From: Panagrolaimus kolymaensis
Lineage: Eukaryota > Nematoda > Chromadorea > Rhabditida > Panagrolaimidae
DNA: 64,000 nucleotides
Direction: 5' to 3'
Assembly (NCBI GenBank): GCA_028622995.1
Contig: JAJQJQ010000046.1
Location: forward strand, 1,488,001-1,552,000
Positions 48,742-60,023 of the stretch are shown piece after piece. The notes below the pieces were generated by a model. The model ran no database searches, was not told where the DNA came from, and saw only the letters and a list, made by a program, of their open reading frames with translations. Made by a program: the position numbers and the translations under genes. How positions within the stretch are numbered: the stretch's first letter is position 1; the number at the start of each line of letters is the position of its first letter.

Positions 48742-51190
48742 TCAATCTTTATCCAAAGCTTTAATTAACCCCGGTATTAAAAGCAGGGATTCACGGGAAG
48801 TAATATGAGCTCCATCACAATATCGCGATAATTTAGTTTTCAAATCAACAAATCGACAAACTTTGAAATCACAAAAAAGTTTTTCAGTTGGAACAATGAC
48901 ACAATTTTTACAATCTTTTACAACCGCTTTGACTCGATTCCATGATGGATAAAGTTTTTCCCGATATTTCTGGAAAAGGATTTATGAACGAACGAACGGA
49001 TTCAAACTTAATATCTGGATTTGAATTATATACGTACCTTAATGGGTATGTAATAATTTGATAAGGGTTGATTTAAAAAAATAGCACCACCAACGCGGAG
49101 AGGATTTAAATTCAAAAAACTAAAAAAAAAATGAATAAAAATTTTGTAATAAAATAAAAAACAGCCTTATACTTTTCAAAATTTGGTGTTGGTTCAATAA
49201 TAATAAAGCGTTTAGTATAATTTGCAACTTTAAAAATATTTTTTTTAAGAACTTTATAACCATAATCTTTTTCCATATTAGTAATGGGGAAATTACGAAA
49301 TTCTTTGAATTGATCTAATCTTAAATTAATTTCGAGTTTATTTTTCAAATTGTGCCGATTGAGAAGCAAGTTTTACCTTCCTGTATGAATTACCACATCA
49401 GGTTTGAGAATTTGAATTAATTTATCACGCGATCCATCAATAGTTTCACATCCCCATGCTGTGAGATTATTGTTTAACTCTCCAGCAATAAAATTGCAAG
49501 CTGGACGAGAAACAACATAAACTTTAGAAAAATTTTGTTTGGATTGTTTAATAGCATCCAAAATTCCTCGAATTTGAAAATAAACAAAACTATTTCCTGT
49601 TATTAATACCGTTTTATTATTATTAGTGGAATTCAGCTAAAACACGCATATTTAAAATAAGTTTTTTTTGGTGGTTAAGGCATCTATCTTACTTTATATG
49701 AGCAATATTTATCTATACCCGTCTCGGGTTGCCTTTGAGTTAAATATTTTTCTATTAAAGGGTCTGTTACACAATCAGGATAATAAAATTTTTGACATGA
49801 TTCCGCTTCAAGTTCATTTGCATGCACTAAAGAATTCTGAAACAAACAAACAAACAAAAAAATATTATTAACAAAAATATGAGAAACTCAAAAACCTTAT
49901 CATTAAATTTGTGTCCAAAAAAAGCTAAAAAGAAAATAATAATGTATAACATAAAAATAATTATTGCATTTAATTTCCAAGATGCCTTTGCTAATGGCTT
50001 TTCATAAATTTCATGGATTAAAATAGAAATAATAAGAATGCATACAAGTGTAAAAATGGATCCTGAATGAAGAAGCCTTTATCCTTTAGCACTCCTTTTT
50101 TTTTAAAGAAAAATTTACCCAATCTATCAAAATAACTAAAATATTTAAAGAAAGTAATGAGAGGCCAATGAATCAAATAAATGGAATATGATGCATCACC
50201 AACATAAACAAGCAAAGTATTTGAAAATTGTGGCATAGATATTTGTTTAATTCCATTCAAAGAAATAAAAACACCCGTCAAAATTGTGCACATTAATCGA
50301 AATATAAATGGTATGCGAGATAGCATCGAAAGTGAAACAGGTAATAAGCATGTTAACGTTAAAACAAAAAGAGTAAAATAAGAAATTTTATTTAATAAAA
50401 ATATAAATTTTGGCTGAGCTGTTTCTTGTTGAGATTTAACTATATTTTCATTTTGAATTAGTTTTAAATATTCATTTTTCCATAAGCAGCAGTTCCGGTT
50501 AAAAATTGCCAAATTCTGCAAAACATTAATCCAAATGAAATCGATTCAGAGGGAATCAAAAGCTGAGATAAAGCTGAAGCAGTTAAAATAGCACTAATCC
50601 AGCGTAAAGGATGAAATTTTGCCAGAATAAAATTAATTAAAAATGGAGCAATTAAATAAAATTGAATTTCAACTCCAAGAGTCCAAGTGTGGAGAAGAAA
50701 TTTAAATTCTAATGTCTGAAATTTTATGTTGATTTTTGGTTTATAAAAAAACACAAACAAACAAACTCACAAGCTCAAAATATTCTTTTTTGGCGAACAT
50801 TGAAGAAAAATTATTTATAAAAAAAGCAGACCAAAAAGCTTCAATTTTTAGAAACTCGAAATTTGATGGAAACAAATAAAATATTCCAGTGAAAAGAGAC
50901 ATGGCAATCATCAACAAACATGTTGGAAATATTCGTTTAATTCGGCGTGAATAAAATTTTAACACATATTGGTTAGATGATTTTGACAAAATAGAGGTCA
51001 TCAAATATCCCGATACCACAAAAAATCTAAAAACAAAACATGCGTTTAAATATAAAATAATGAACTAAAAATTTACTGACATATCAACTCCAAGATATCC
51101 ATATGGAAAAGTTTCCGGCCAAATATGAAATCCCAAAACGGCTACAATAGCTAAAGCACGAAGCCACTGAATATCGTATCGCTTTTTCAT
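48742..51190 (-). CDS. acyltransferase-3/SGNH membrane protein (nematode Oac type), with an apparent frameshift
   Basis: Would O-acylate extracellular or lumenal sugars or lipids. Exons in transcript order: 51190-51081, 51026-50771, 50715-50119, 50062-49896, 49836-49693, 49636-49377, 49319-49173, 49119-49038 and 48969-48742; about 663 residues. The start MKKRYDIQWLRALAIVAVLG and GVDIFFVVSGYLM are the acyltransferase-3 hallmarks, followed by RRIKRIFP. HTWTLGVEIQFYLIAPFL and YSIYLIHWPLITFFKYF follow, with about ten membrane segments. The C-terminal SGNH part has ITGNSF and the DGAH catalytic pair. In exon 3 the frame of FLTGTAAYG continues only if one base is added at the five-T run 50475-50479. 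No splice solution exists, so it is a broken gene, an indel allele or a homopolymer error. Confidence 0.85.
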
Positions 51191-51667
51191 TACAAAATTT
51201 CTATGATATTAACAATAATAATAATAAATATGTCACCACCAACAACAAGCAAAAAAAAACTCGACTTATGTTAATGCTTTATAAATTTTTATAATGTCGT
51301 CTCGCGTTTAAAGCTTGTAGTCAAATTTGTGTTTGTTTAATTTAATAAAACCAATACATATTTCTTTTCTTATAATTTAACCTTGCATAAATGATGTGCA
51401 TATTTTTTGTTGTTGTTACGGTTGATTTGATGAACAAATAACCTGGTTATAAAAAAAAGCTTTGTATGCTACCAACACATGTGTATGATCTCATGCACCG
51501 CTAATCATCCGATATATTTTTATAAAAATTTCATTTCTTTACTTGACGCCTTAACATATTAAAAATACATATTTATTTTTATATGAAAAAGCTTAAAAGT
51601 GTTCGAAAAATAAAAAAATGAGGAAGTTAATGATTTAGAAATAATTAACCTTTAAAAAATGATAAAA
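51191..51667. other. intergenic, no gene seen
   Basis: Space between the acyltransferase start and the first GT10 stop. AT-rich, nothing else supported. Confidence 0.45.
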
Positions 51668-52944
51668 TTAAGGTGAACTTTTTAACCATTCATAAACATA
51701 ATTTTTTTTGCATGTATTATTCGATGACCACCACTTTCGAGTATTCATGGATTTATGATATCCTTTTTGAACTTTCAATGCACTTTTACATAATGCGCAA
51801 GGGAGATCGGTATAAAAATTTGTTGAGGTTGACCTTTTGTAATATCGCGTCCAATCAAAATATCTGCAAGTATATTTTATATCTACCTTTTTTCTTCTTT
51901 ATGCATTTACTTACTTTCGATATTCAGTTTTGTTTTTAATTAAATAATTTAAGTGATTAACCAATTCTTTGACTGATTTAAAATCGGATAAAGCAATAAC
52001 ATATGGATTTAATAAAGCTAATTTTCCTTTGAGTAATGAACGATCCAAAATAATTGGAACAATTAAATTTCGCAATCTCCAAACTTTTTCCGTTAAATAA
52101 TCAATGCAATTTGAATTTTCCAAAGCCAAAACAAAATAATGATTTTCTAAAATCTTAAAAATTTTATTTTAAAAACATCCAAGTAAAGTAATCTTTTACG
52201 TTGTTCTTCTTTTTCACATTGTGATTTGGGGCCACAACTTTTACCATAACATTTACCATATTTAGTAATATTTATAAATTTTTCAAGTTCTTTAATTAAA
52301 AGTTCTCGTTTTGAATGGGTTCTGCAGTTACTTACAAATGCAACAAGAGCTTTATTCTTGTTTAATAACATGTCGTCGACCTATAAAATAAGATATTATA
52401 ATTTTTAGAAAAAGTTATGTTTGTCTTTTTACAAAATTTAGTAAATAATTCTGGACATATTTATTTAACTTACTTCATCTTCTCTCCATTTATCGGTATC
52501 ATTATTTGTTAAATTTCTAAAATAATCTGACAAGATGGGGATGTCACTATCTTGTCTATAACTAAAAGTAATATTAAAATAATCGTCTGGCAAATAATTA
52601 CTATATGGATAATTTCCAGATGATTCAATTGAAATAAAAGCATTCATTGTCAAAGAGCTTCGAATTCTTGGAACTTCTTTGAGGTCGGGATAATGAAAGC
52701 TAATTATGGTGGCGTTAGCTTGAAACTCACGGTTTCGAGTAAAAAAGCATAATTTGGCACAAATAAAATTTTCATATGGTATATTTTTTCCATAAGGTTT
52801 ATTCCATTCCAAAATTACAGGTTTTTTATTTTCTGATTTTGAAAAACGTGTAATATTTAGATTGTTATTTTTTTTAATAAAAAGCCAATAAAAACTAAGA
52901 AAAATAATTAATAAAAAAATAATCAGCTGCCTTCGTTTTTTCAT
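51668..52944 (-). CDS. GT10 alpha-1,3-fucosyltransferase-like protein (copy 1)
   Basis: Type II Golgi glycosyltransferase, likely adding fucose to glycans. Exons in transcript order: 52944-52474, 52380-52200, 52146-51915 and 51863-51668; 359 residues. A short basic N-terminus (MKKRRQ) precedes one membrane anchor at about residues 7-24. The family donor-binding motif is LALENSNCIDYLTEKVW (exon 3), preceded by SNCRTHSKRE and CYGKSCGP. The last exon has YFDWT, DLPCALCKSAL and KWWSSNNTC, matching the C-terminal part of nematode GT10 proteins. Exon 3 is almost identical to that of copy 2 (55592-57012), while the other exons are clearly diverged. Acceptor sugar and specificity are unknown. Nematode GT10 enzymes often make core or antennal fucose. 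Confidence 0.87.
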
Positions 52945-53429
52945 AGTAGTTTATGAATTAAAAACTTACAATACAATAATTCAGAAGGTCGTAGTTTTCT
53001 TTATTTTTTCAAAAAATTTAAAGCCAATAAATGACATCAGTTTTTAATAATGAAACGACATGGAATTAGAATTTCACATCGGTTACAGAAAAGTAAACTT
53101 TGCTGCATCATTGTCCATGGTTCATCGAAAATTGGAGGGTTTATGTTTTTTTTTGTTAGATAAACATTTACCAAAGTTTATCGAAGCATAAAACATGAAT
53201 GAGCCAAAGAACACATTATTTCTTGATTTATTTTTTTTTTATAAAAAGAAAAGTCTTTTCTCCCAAATTTTTATCTTGATTATTAAAAAACTTAAAAATT
53301 AAAATGAAAGGGTTTTGGTTGACTAAAATTTTTGTTTTTGTTCATTTTTTAATTTTCCTTACTTTTTTCCCCTTGAAATGTCAATTTGAAAGTTTCAAAA
53401 ACTATAATACATTTATTTCTAATTTTAGG
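52945..53429. other. intergenic, no gene seen
   Basis: Space between the first GT10 gene and the exostosin-like gene. Nothing further could be supported. Confidence 0.45.
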
Positions 53430-54716
53430 CTAAAAACGATTACAAAAATTCTCAATATAATTTTGTTTAACACTCATTATTTCATTAATCCAATAACGCA
53501 TCCATATTTTTGGCCTCCATGGAATTTTATCTTTACTAAAGTTTTTGAGTTTTTCCTTTTGAAATTTTTTTAAATTTTCTTCTGTCACTTCTTTCCAATT
53601 TTTAACTATCATAACTGGCATATTTTCATAAAGGGGAATGAGTTCACTTTCCATTACGATTGGTACAGCACCCATAATTAAAGCTTCCCAAGTTCGATAA
53701 CAATCTAATCCATTTCCTAAAAAAAAGTTTTTGAGCTTTCACTAAATACAAAAATGACCAAACCTGGCGGGCTTAAAACAAATTGAGAATTTCCTATTTG
53801 TTTTAAATATTTTTTCCATTCAACTCGATTTTCAACAATCAAAACATTTGAATTATTATCAAATGTATTTTGGAAATATTCTTGTATTTCATTTCTCTTT
53901 TCATTTGTATGTAATGCAAAATTTAAATAAAGAAGTGTAGTTCGATTATAATATGGTATGGGATGTTTAGCAATTTGATAAATATCTTTGAAATTGCCTT
54001 CTCCAACTATTCCAATTGGTAATGGTTTAAGTTTAGGATGTCTAAAAATAAATTTGAGAAACATTTATCAAACAAAAAAAAAGTTTTTAAGAAAAATTAA
54101 TAATAAAAAAACGAGCATTTTTAGAAAACCTTACTTTGCAATAATATTCATAGCAAACCATTTAATAATTTTAGAATCATTTAAATATTCCAAATGTTCT
54201 GGTAAACCCGTAGAATAATCACTTTCATGCGTAATTAAAATATACGGAAATTTAATTTTTCGATGTGCATAATCAAAAAAATCCATAATATAATCTCGCT
54301 TTACAAAAATTATATCTCCACATTTAACTGAATTGAAAGGGATTGCGCCATTTTCGATTGAATTATTCCATAAAAAATCTGAGATATTTTCAAAGGCGCT
54401 TGTAAATACATCTTGAAAACCAACAAATGGAAAACCAAATGGTTCCTTTTTTATTTGAAATTTTTCCGCCAAAATTGAATAATTGTAATTAAATTCATAA
54501 TCATTTTCAGAAATAAAATTTAAATAATTAGTTTTTCCTTGAAATTCTAAAAAAATATTTAAGGAAAAGTTTCATTTCGAAAAAATCCTTACCATCAATA
54601 AATCCGAACAAGCCAAAATAAAAATAAAATTTTTTTTGTTGATCCATACTAGCATAAAAAACAATCAAACTTAAACATGCTAAACATAAAATAAATAAAT
54701 ATTTTATATAATTCAT
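53430..54716 (-). CDS. exostosin-like glycosyltransferase
   Basis: Exons in transcript order: 54716-54593, 54546-54135, 54041-53764 and 53716-53430; 366 residues, all junctions in phase. The N-terminus (MNYIKYLFILCLACLSLIVF) is a membrane anchor. The body contains FPYILITHESDYSTGLP, IKWFAMNII, HPKLKPLPIGI and LLYLNFALHTNEKR. Then come QFVLSPPGNGLDCYRTWEAL and MGAVPIVMES. These are the conserved motifs of the exostosin-like (GT47-type) family, in which Glu/Asp and the SPPGxGxDxxR block bind the donor sugar. The motif SPPG...DCYRTWEA spans an intron. The substrate is unknown. It sits between the two GT10 genes on the same strand, with about 490 bases to copy 1 and about 880 to copy 2, so it probably works on the same kind of surface glycan. 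Confidence 0.85.
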
Positions 54717-55591
54717 TCTTCTTTTTCTTTTTTATCAATTATTTATTTGCATGCAAATTATTTGAAAGATATTATAAAAAACTTTTAAAAAAGTTGGCGG
54801 GAATCCGAGGTGGAAAAAATTAAGAATTTAAAATAAGGTTTAAAAAGTTTTTCTGATTGTAGGCATTCATAAACTCTAAACGACGAATTACGTACTTTGA
54901 TATGGTAAATGTGTTGTTTGTTGCTTCCTGAAATTTGGAAACTTAATTACAATATTATAAAAACCTTAGAAGTATTTGTAAAACGGAACAACTGAAGCGC
55001 ATGTTCGTTCCGCAAAAGAAACTGATATGTACCTTTTAGGAAAAAATTGAGGCTCATTTTATACCGAAAACATTTTAGTGTTAGAAAATCATATTTTGTT
55101 TAATCAAAATTAATATTCGTAAAAAGTTATTTTTTATTCTAGTTTAAACTTTTTCATAAAAATAAGAAGCGATTAAATTTTTGAAAACAAAAGCAAAGCC
55201 CAAAAATATTTGTCTCTTGTTTGAACCTTTCAATATTTAGAATAATGACACCGTTAAAATCGATTGTCGAATTACATATTTATTTAATTTATTCTTTGCG
55301 TTTACTTTAATCATAATTTTTTTATATATTCAAAATGATTGATGCTGCTTTATGTCATTTTTTAAAAGGACAAATGAGTTTGCTATTATTCATTTCATTT
55401 ACTAAAGTGTTTGTTATCTTTAAAAAATTTTTTAATGCACATCAATAAAAACTTGGTGTAAAAAAATATGAAATAAAGGATTCATCATTTCCTCAGAAAA
55501 TAAAAACTACATATTTATAATATTAATTATTAAATTTAAAGCTTTTTTAATAAACTCATAATTATGCTTGGGAATCAAGTTCAATTAATCA
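54717..55591. other. intergenic, no gene seen
   Basis: Upstream side of the exostosin-like gene. No other feature supported. Confidence 0.45.
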
Positions 55592-57012
55592 TTAACCCTG
55601 AAAAGTTTTCTTCAAAAAATGGATTTTTTTTTTATCAAAAATGTTTACCGCATTTTTTAGCCATTGTTTGACATAATTTTGTCTGCACGCATTTTCAGAA
55701 GACCACCATTTTCGAATATTCATGGATTTTCGAAACCCCATTTGAACTTTCAAAGCCATTTGGCATAATTTACATGGGAGATCGTCCAAAAGCCAACAAG
55801 ATGCAGATTTTTTATAAAATTTTGTCCAATCAAAATATCTGAAAGAAAGGAAAGGAAAAAAACTTTTTGTTGTCGTTGTTAGCAAATTTGCTAAATTTTT
55901 AATAAAATCTTACTTTCGATATTCAGTTTTGTTTTTAATTAAATAATTTAAGTGATTAACCAATTCTTTGACTGATTTAAAATCGGATAAAGCAATAACA
56001 TATGGATTTAATAAAGCTAATTTTCCTTTGAGTAATGAACGATCCAAAATAATTGGAACAATTAAATTTCGCAATCTCCAAACTTTTTCCGTTAAATAAT
56101 CAATGCAATTTGAATTTTCCAAAGCCAAAACAAAATAATGACTTTCTAAAATCTTTAATTAATCAATTTATTTTACAGTAAATTCTCTGAAATTTACTTT
56201 GTTCGTTCTTTTCACAATCGGAATTTCTTCCACATTTATTTTTATAACATCGCCCATAAGTTGAAATTTCAATATGTTTTTTAAGTTCTTTAATTAAAAG
56301 TTCACGCTTTGATGGAGTTTTACAATTGCTTGTAAACGTTACTAAGGGTTTGGTTTTATTTGAAATTATAGCATCAATCTATAAAAAAGAATTAATTCTA
56401 ATTTTCAACAACAAAAATTAATTACAAAAATGCCGCCGAGTCTATTAGCGAAATTAAAAATCAAGAAAAAATTTTTGATTCAACTTATTGCCACGACAAA
56501 TAACTTACTTCTTTTTCGCTCCACCTATCTCTGTCATTTTTAGTTAAATTTTTAAAGCAACCATATGGCCTAGAAATATCACTATCCAATCGATAACTAA
56601 TAGTCGAATTAAAATAATCATCTGACAGCAACGACGAAGAACTTTTATATGGATAATATGCGGGTGATTCAAATGAAACAAATACATTCATTTTTGAAGG
56701 ATCACGAAATTTAGGTAAATTTTTATAATTTAAATTTGGATATAAAAATGTTATAATTGTTGCATCCATTTGGAAACTTTGATTTCGAGTAAATATACAA
56801 TCTTTAACACAAATGGATTTATTATATTCGATTTCATACCAATCTCCTCGATTCCATTCTAATATAATTGGTTTTGTATAATTATTTTCTTCATTTGTGT
56901 AACTACTCGTAAAACTATCGGAATCTAATATAAATAAAAAGTAAATAATACTAATAATAAAAATAAAAAATGTTATTAAAATTAATCCAACATTATTTTT
57001 TTCCATTTCCAT
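55592..57012 (-). CDS. GT10 alpha-1,3-fucosyltransferase-like protein (copy 2)
   Basis: Paralogue of the gene at 51668-52944. Exons in transcript order: 57012-56509, 56378-56198, 56145-55914 and 55838-55592; 387 residues. Exons 2 and 3 have the same lengths as in copy 1 (181 and 232 bp). The N-terminus (MEMEKNNVGLILITFFIFII) is a membrane anchor. The lumenal part has KPIILEWNRGDW, SICVKDCIFTRN and MDATIITFLYPN, equivalent to the same blocks in copy 1. Exon 3 holds LALENSNCIDYLTEKVW. The last exon (YFDWTKFYKKS, DLPCKLCQMALKVQ, KWWSSENACRQN) has about 60% of residues shared with copy 1 and a longer tail ending KKTFQG. The Golgi role is inferred from the family. Confidence 0.88.
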
Positions 57013-57916
57013 TTTATTATTTTTGTTTTGGGTCGAATAAAATCAACGTTATTATTGTTTCTCGTCACTTTTGCATACCACCACCACCGATGACGACAAA
57101 AAAAATTATTTTATTCAGACTTGTCGACGAAAGAAGAAATAAAAAAGTGTTATTTAGGAAAGATAACAACGAAACGAGGCTTTTCAATATTGAAACAACA
57201 AATTCATAAATGCATGCTTTTAAATTTTTTCTTTGATGTGTAAATTTATGAAAATGTATTTTTAAAGAAAAAAAGAAGAAAAGCTACAACACCCTTTTTT
57301 ATTATTATTTATTTTTCCTTATAAAAAAAATCAAATATTTTTGTCGTCGTTTTTTGTTGTTGTGGCTGAGCTGAAGAGGAAAAAATAGTAAAGAATAAAA
57401 GCAAAAATAAGCTTGAGAACCTTTTTTTGGTTCTGTTAAAAACGCGCTTTTTGATTTGATTCATTTTGCGGTGAAACTTGGAGGTATGAATCAAGAAGAA
57501 AGTTTTATTTTTATTTTGTTGATTGGAAAAAAGGAAGATTTCTCAAGATTTTTTTTCCATTTTTTTTCTTAATTTCAATTACAAAAACAGTGTGAACATG
57601 TTAATAATTTTTTTTTAATTTTTCTTGGATGCTTTGTAAAACTTTCTCAACATTTGCGACAAGATTTTTTGTTTGTTTTTGCATTTTTGTGAAGCTTTCT
57701 TTAACTCACAAAAACTTTTTTATACATTTTTACAGCGATATTCAATAAATTAATTTCTTATCATTTGTTTTGCTTTAAAAAGAAAGTTCATGAGTATATA
57801 TACTTCAATTTTTAATAAACACGTTTAACAACGTCATTATAAATTTTTTTAGCGTTAATAAAAAGCAAACACAATTTATCTCCTTTATTTTTTGTTGCTA
57901 ATTTTCTTTATTTATA
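57013..57916. other. intergenic, no gene seen
   Basis: Upstream side of the copy-2 GT10 gene. AT-rich, with (GAC)n-like triplets near 57085 and T runs. Nothing coding. Confidence 0.45.
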
Positions 57917-57960
57917 AGACAAGCAGGTTCGCCTCCCTCCGGGAGGCTCTCTGCTTGTCT
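57917..57960. repeat. GC-rich two-stem hairpin
   Basis: AGACAAGCAG (57917-57926) pairs perfectly with CTGCTTGTCT (57951-57960). Inside it GCCTCCC (57931-57937) pairs with GGGAGGC (57941-57947) around a TCC loop. The result is a stem of 17 base pairs in about 44 bases, in a strongly AT-rich flank. Confidence 0.75.
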
Positions 57961-58898
57961 GTGTTTTTTTTTTATTATCATAAATTCGATTGACTAACAA
58001 TGATTCCAAAAAAGCGGATCATTACACTTTTTAAGCTCTAACTTTCATCAAAGGGAAAGCAACACAAAACACCCTTCAGGCGCTAAATCCTTATACCCAT
58101 TTTATGTTCTTATATCTAATTATTAAATGAGTAACCTTACTTTTAAAAATCTTACTGTTGTTTATCCAAGTTTTGGTCTATCTTAAAATTCTTGCTTTTT
58201 ATAAAACTTCCCTTCACATTTTCTACTAACTAATACCAAACTTCAAAAAATTACTCTCAAGAAAACTATCATTTATGATTGCTTTATATATTCAAGTAAT
58301 GAATATTTTTACACACATTTTGATATATTTTCATGCTAATTTTTTCATTCATTTTTTCTTTTGGTTTGGATCTTACTTAAAATCTCAATGTACCTCACAG
58401 GATCCGCCTCCGGTGGATCAGACCCTCATTTTATCTATTTTCACATTTTTTCCTTTCTTCTGATACCCAATATCAATTGAACATTTTGTGATGCCACCAC
58501 GACTACTTTTCACTTTTTTTAATAAGGACATCTAAAAGAAAGTGAAAAAGAAGAAGATTATAAAGAATTTAATTTGAGAATTTTAAAGAAATATGGTATC
58601 ACCATATTTTTTTTACCACGGATCTTTGGTGCGCTGAAATGAAACATAAATTTGCTTTTAAGTTTTTTATATTCAACCATTTTGCGGCGATCAGCATTAT
58701 AGTTAGTTTTACAAACTTTTTGGTTTATTTTTTCTTGTTCAAGAGCAATTTAGTTCCTACTAATTTTAACCAAAAAACAATAAAAAGAGTATGCAGCTTT
58801 ATTACAAAGAAAAATATATTAACACTTTATGAAGCTACCAATAAACACATATTAAAAATACAAAAGAAAAAAATTTATATAAAAAGGCTCTCAAATTT
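57961..58898. other. intergenic, contains a second short hairpin
   Basis: GATCCGCC (58401-58408) and GGTGGATC (58412-58419) form a small hairpin with a TCC loop (one G-T pair). The rest shows no gene or RNA feature. Confidence 0.45.
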
Positions 58899-59945
58899 TT
58901 AATATCTTCCATATCCACCATAACCGCCGCCGCCATTATTGTTGTATTGTCGTTGAGGGAGGCTCCAAAATTTGATATCCCATGGACTTGAAAGTTGATG
59001 TTGCCATCCCCAAGCTGGTTTACCTTGGAATGCATCATCAACTCGACGATTATCATATGCATAAGTAGGATATTGGCTTTGCCACCATGGGCGTTGAGGA
59101 TACCAATTATAGCCTTGATCATAACTTGGATAAGTATAACTTGGTCGATTGTATCCATAATTGGGGCGATTGTTACCACCATAACTTGGGCGATTAGGAC
59201 GACCATATCCAGAGTGTTCATTAGAGTGAGAATGGGAATGAGAATGTGAATGGCTTTCACTGGAGCTGTCACGTCCACGTCTTGGTCCTTTTCCCCATGG
59301 ATTATTATTACCATGTCCACCACCAAATCCCAAGCCTCGAGTTAGTCGCTCAACAGGCAAAGTTTGACCACATTTTTGTTTGCAAAGTTCACGTTCTTGA
59401 GAATGTGAATGAGTGTCATCATGAGAATCAGGATGTTCAAGGATGGTTTTACAATCGCATTCATTTGAATCTCCATGGTTGTTTTGAAGTTTAGGAGTCC
59501 ATGGTCCATCAGGGTTTTCCCCGCCGCGTTTAGGTGTCCAAGGTCCATCGGGGTTTTCGCCAGCGCGTTTAGGTGTCCATGGTCCATCAGGTTTTTCTCC
59601 ACCAAGTTTAGGAGTCCATGGTCCATCAGGGTTTTCCCCGCCGCGTTTAGGTGTCCAAGGTCCATCAGGTTTTTCTCCAGCGCGTTTAGGTGTCCATGGT
59701 CCATCAGGTTTTTCTCCACCAAGTTTAGGAGTCCATGGCCCATCAGGGTTTTCTCCAGCGCGTTTAGGTGTCCATGGTCCATCTGGTTTTTCTCCACCAA
59801 GTTTACGAGTCCATGGTCCATCGGGATTTGAATCATTAGGTGGTGGAAGTTCAGGAAGAGGTTCTTGAGTGGTTGGGGAATCAATACCATAAATTCCAAC
59901 AACAAAAGCAATCCAACAAATTGTTAGACCCATGAAAGCCTTCAT
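58899..59945 (-). CDS. secreted protein with nine 13-residue PDGPWTPK-type repeats and a His/Ser tract
   Basis: One uninterrupted exon of 348 codons, unusual here. The N-terminus (MKAFMGLTICWIAFVVGIYG) is a signal peptide. Residues 39-157 carry nine repeats of the type xPDGPWTPK followed by LGGE, RAGE or RGGE. They alternate in a higher-order way (NPDGPWTPKLGGEK then PDGPWTPKRAGE). A Cys-containing part follows (CDCKTILEHPDSHDDTHSHS, then CKQKCGQ), then a GFGGGHG stretch and a run of five His-Ser pairs. The C-terminus has Tyr, Trp, Pro, Gly and Asn-rich low complexity ending YGGYGRY. His tracts and the repeats suggest metal binding or an extracellular matrix role, but no family is recognised. 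A TATA-like TATAAAA (about 60017-60023, minus strand) lies about 70 bases upstream. Confidence 0.85.
   Translation of the reverse strand: MKAFMGLTICWIAFVVGIYGIDSPTTQEPLPELPPPNDSNPDGPWTRKLGGEKPDGPWTPKRAGENPDGPWTPKLGGEKPDGPWTPKRAGEKPDGPWTPKRGGENPDGPWTPKLGGEKPDGPWTPKRAGENPDGPWTPKRGGENPDGPWTPKLQNNHGDSNECDCKTILEHPDSHDDTHSHSQERELCKQKCGQTLPVERLTRGLGFGGGHGNNNPWGKGPRRGRDSSSESHSHSHSHSHSNEHSGYGRPNRPSYGGNNRPNYGYNRPSYTYPSYDQGYNWYPQRPWWQSQYPTYAYDNRRVDDAFQGKPAWGWQHQLSSPWDIKFWSLPQRQYNNNGGGGYGGYGRY
59500..59840 (-). repeat. 39-bp coding tandem repeat array, about nine units
   Basis: Each unit encodes the 13-residue repeat, with about 39 bases per unit (plus-strand words GGTGTCCATGGTCCATCAGG and close variants). 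The units differ mainly in the Lys/Asn and LGG/RAG/RGG positions, in a pattern that suggests duplication of pairs of units. Confidence 0.85.
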
Positions 59946-60013
59946 GATGATCGTTGATGAAGTTTTTGCTTTGAATCAAAGCTAAACTGATACATTTGAA
60001 AGAAAGAATCAGC

Positions 60014-60023
60014 AATTTTTATA
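60014..60023 (-). promoter_or_regulatory. TATA-like box of the repeat-protein gene
   Basis: TATAAAAATT on the minus strand, about 70 bases upstream of the ATG at 59945. Confidence 0.4.

Noticed and set aside
50464..50521. programmed frameshifting in the acyltransferase
   Set aside because: No slippery heptamer with a downstream structure was seen; an indel at a homopolymer explains the break more simply.
59500..59840. regularly spaced repeats that could look like a CRISPR array
   Set aside because: The units are contiguous 39-bp coding repeats without unique spacers, in a eukaryotic gene.
59342..59911. frames in other phases and on the plus strand across the 39-bp repeat array
   Set aside because: They are shadows of the tandem repeat; only the minus-strand frame with the signal peptide has a start, secretion signal and ordered C-terminus.
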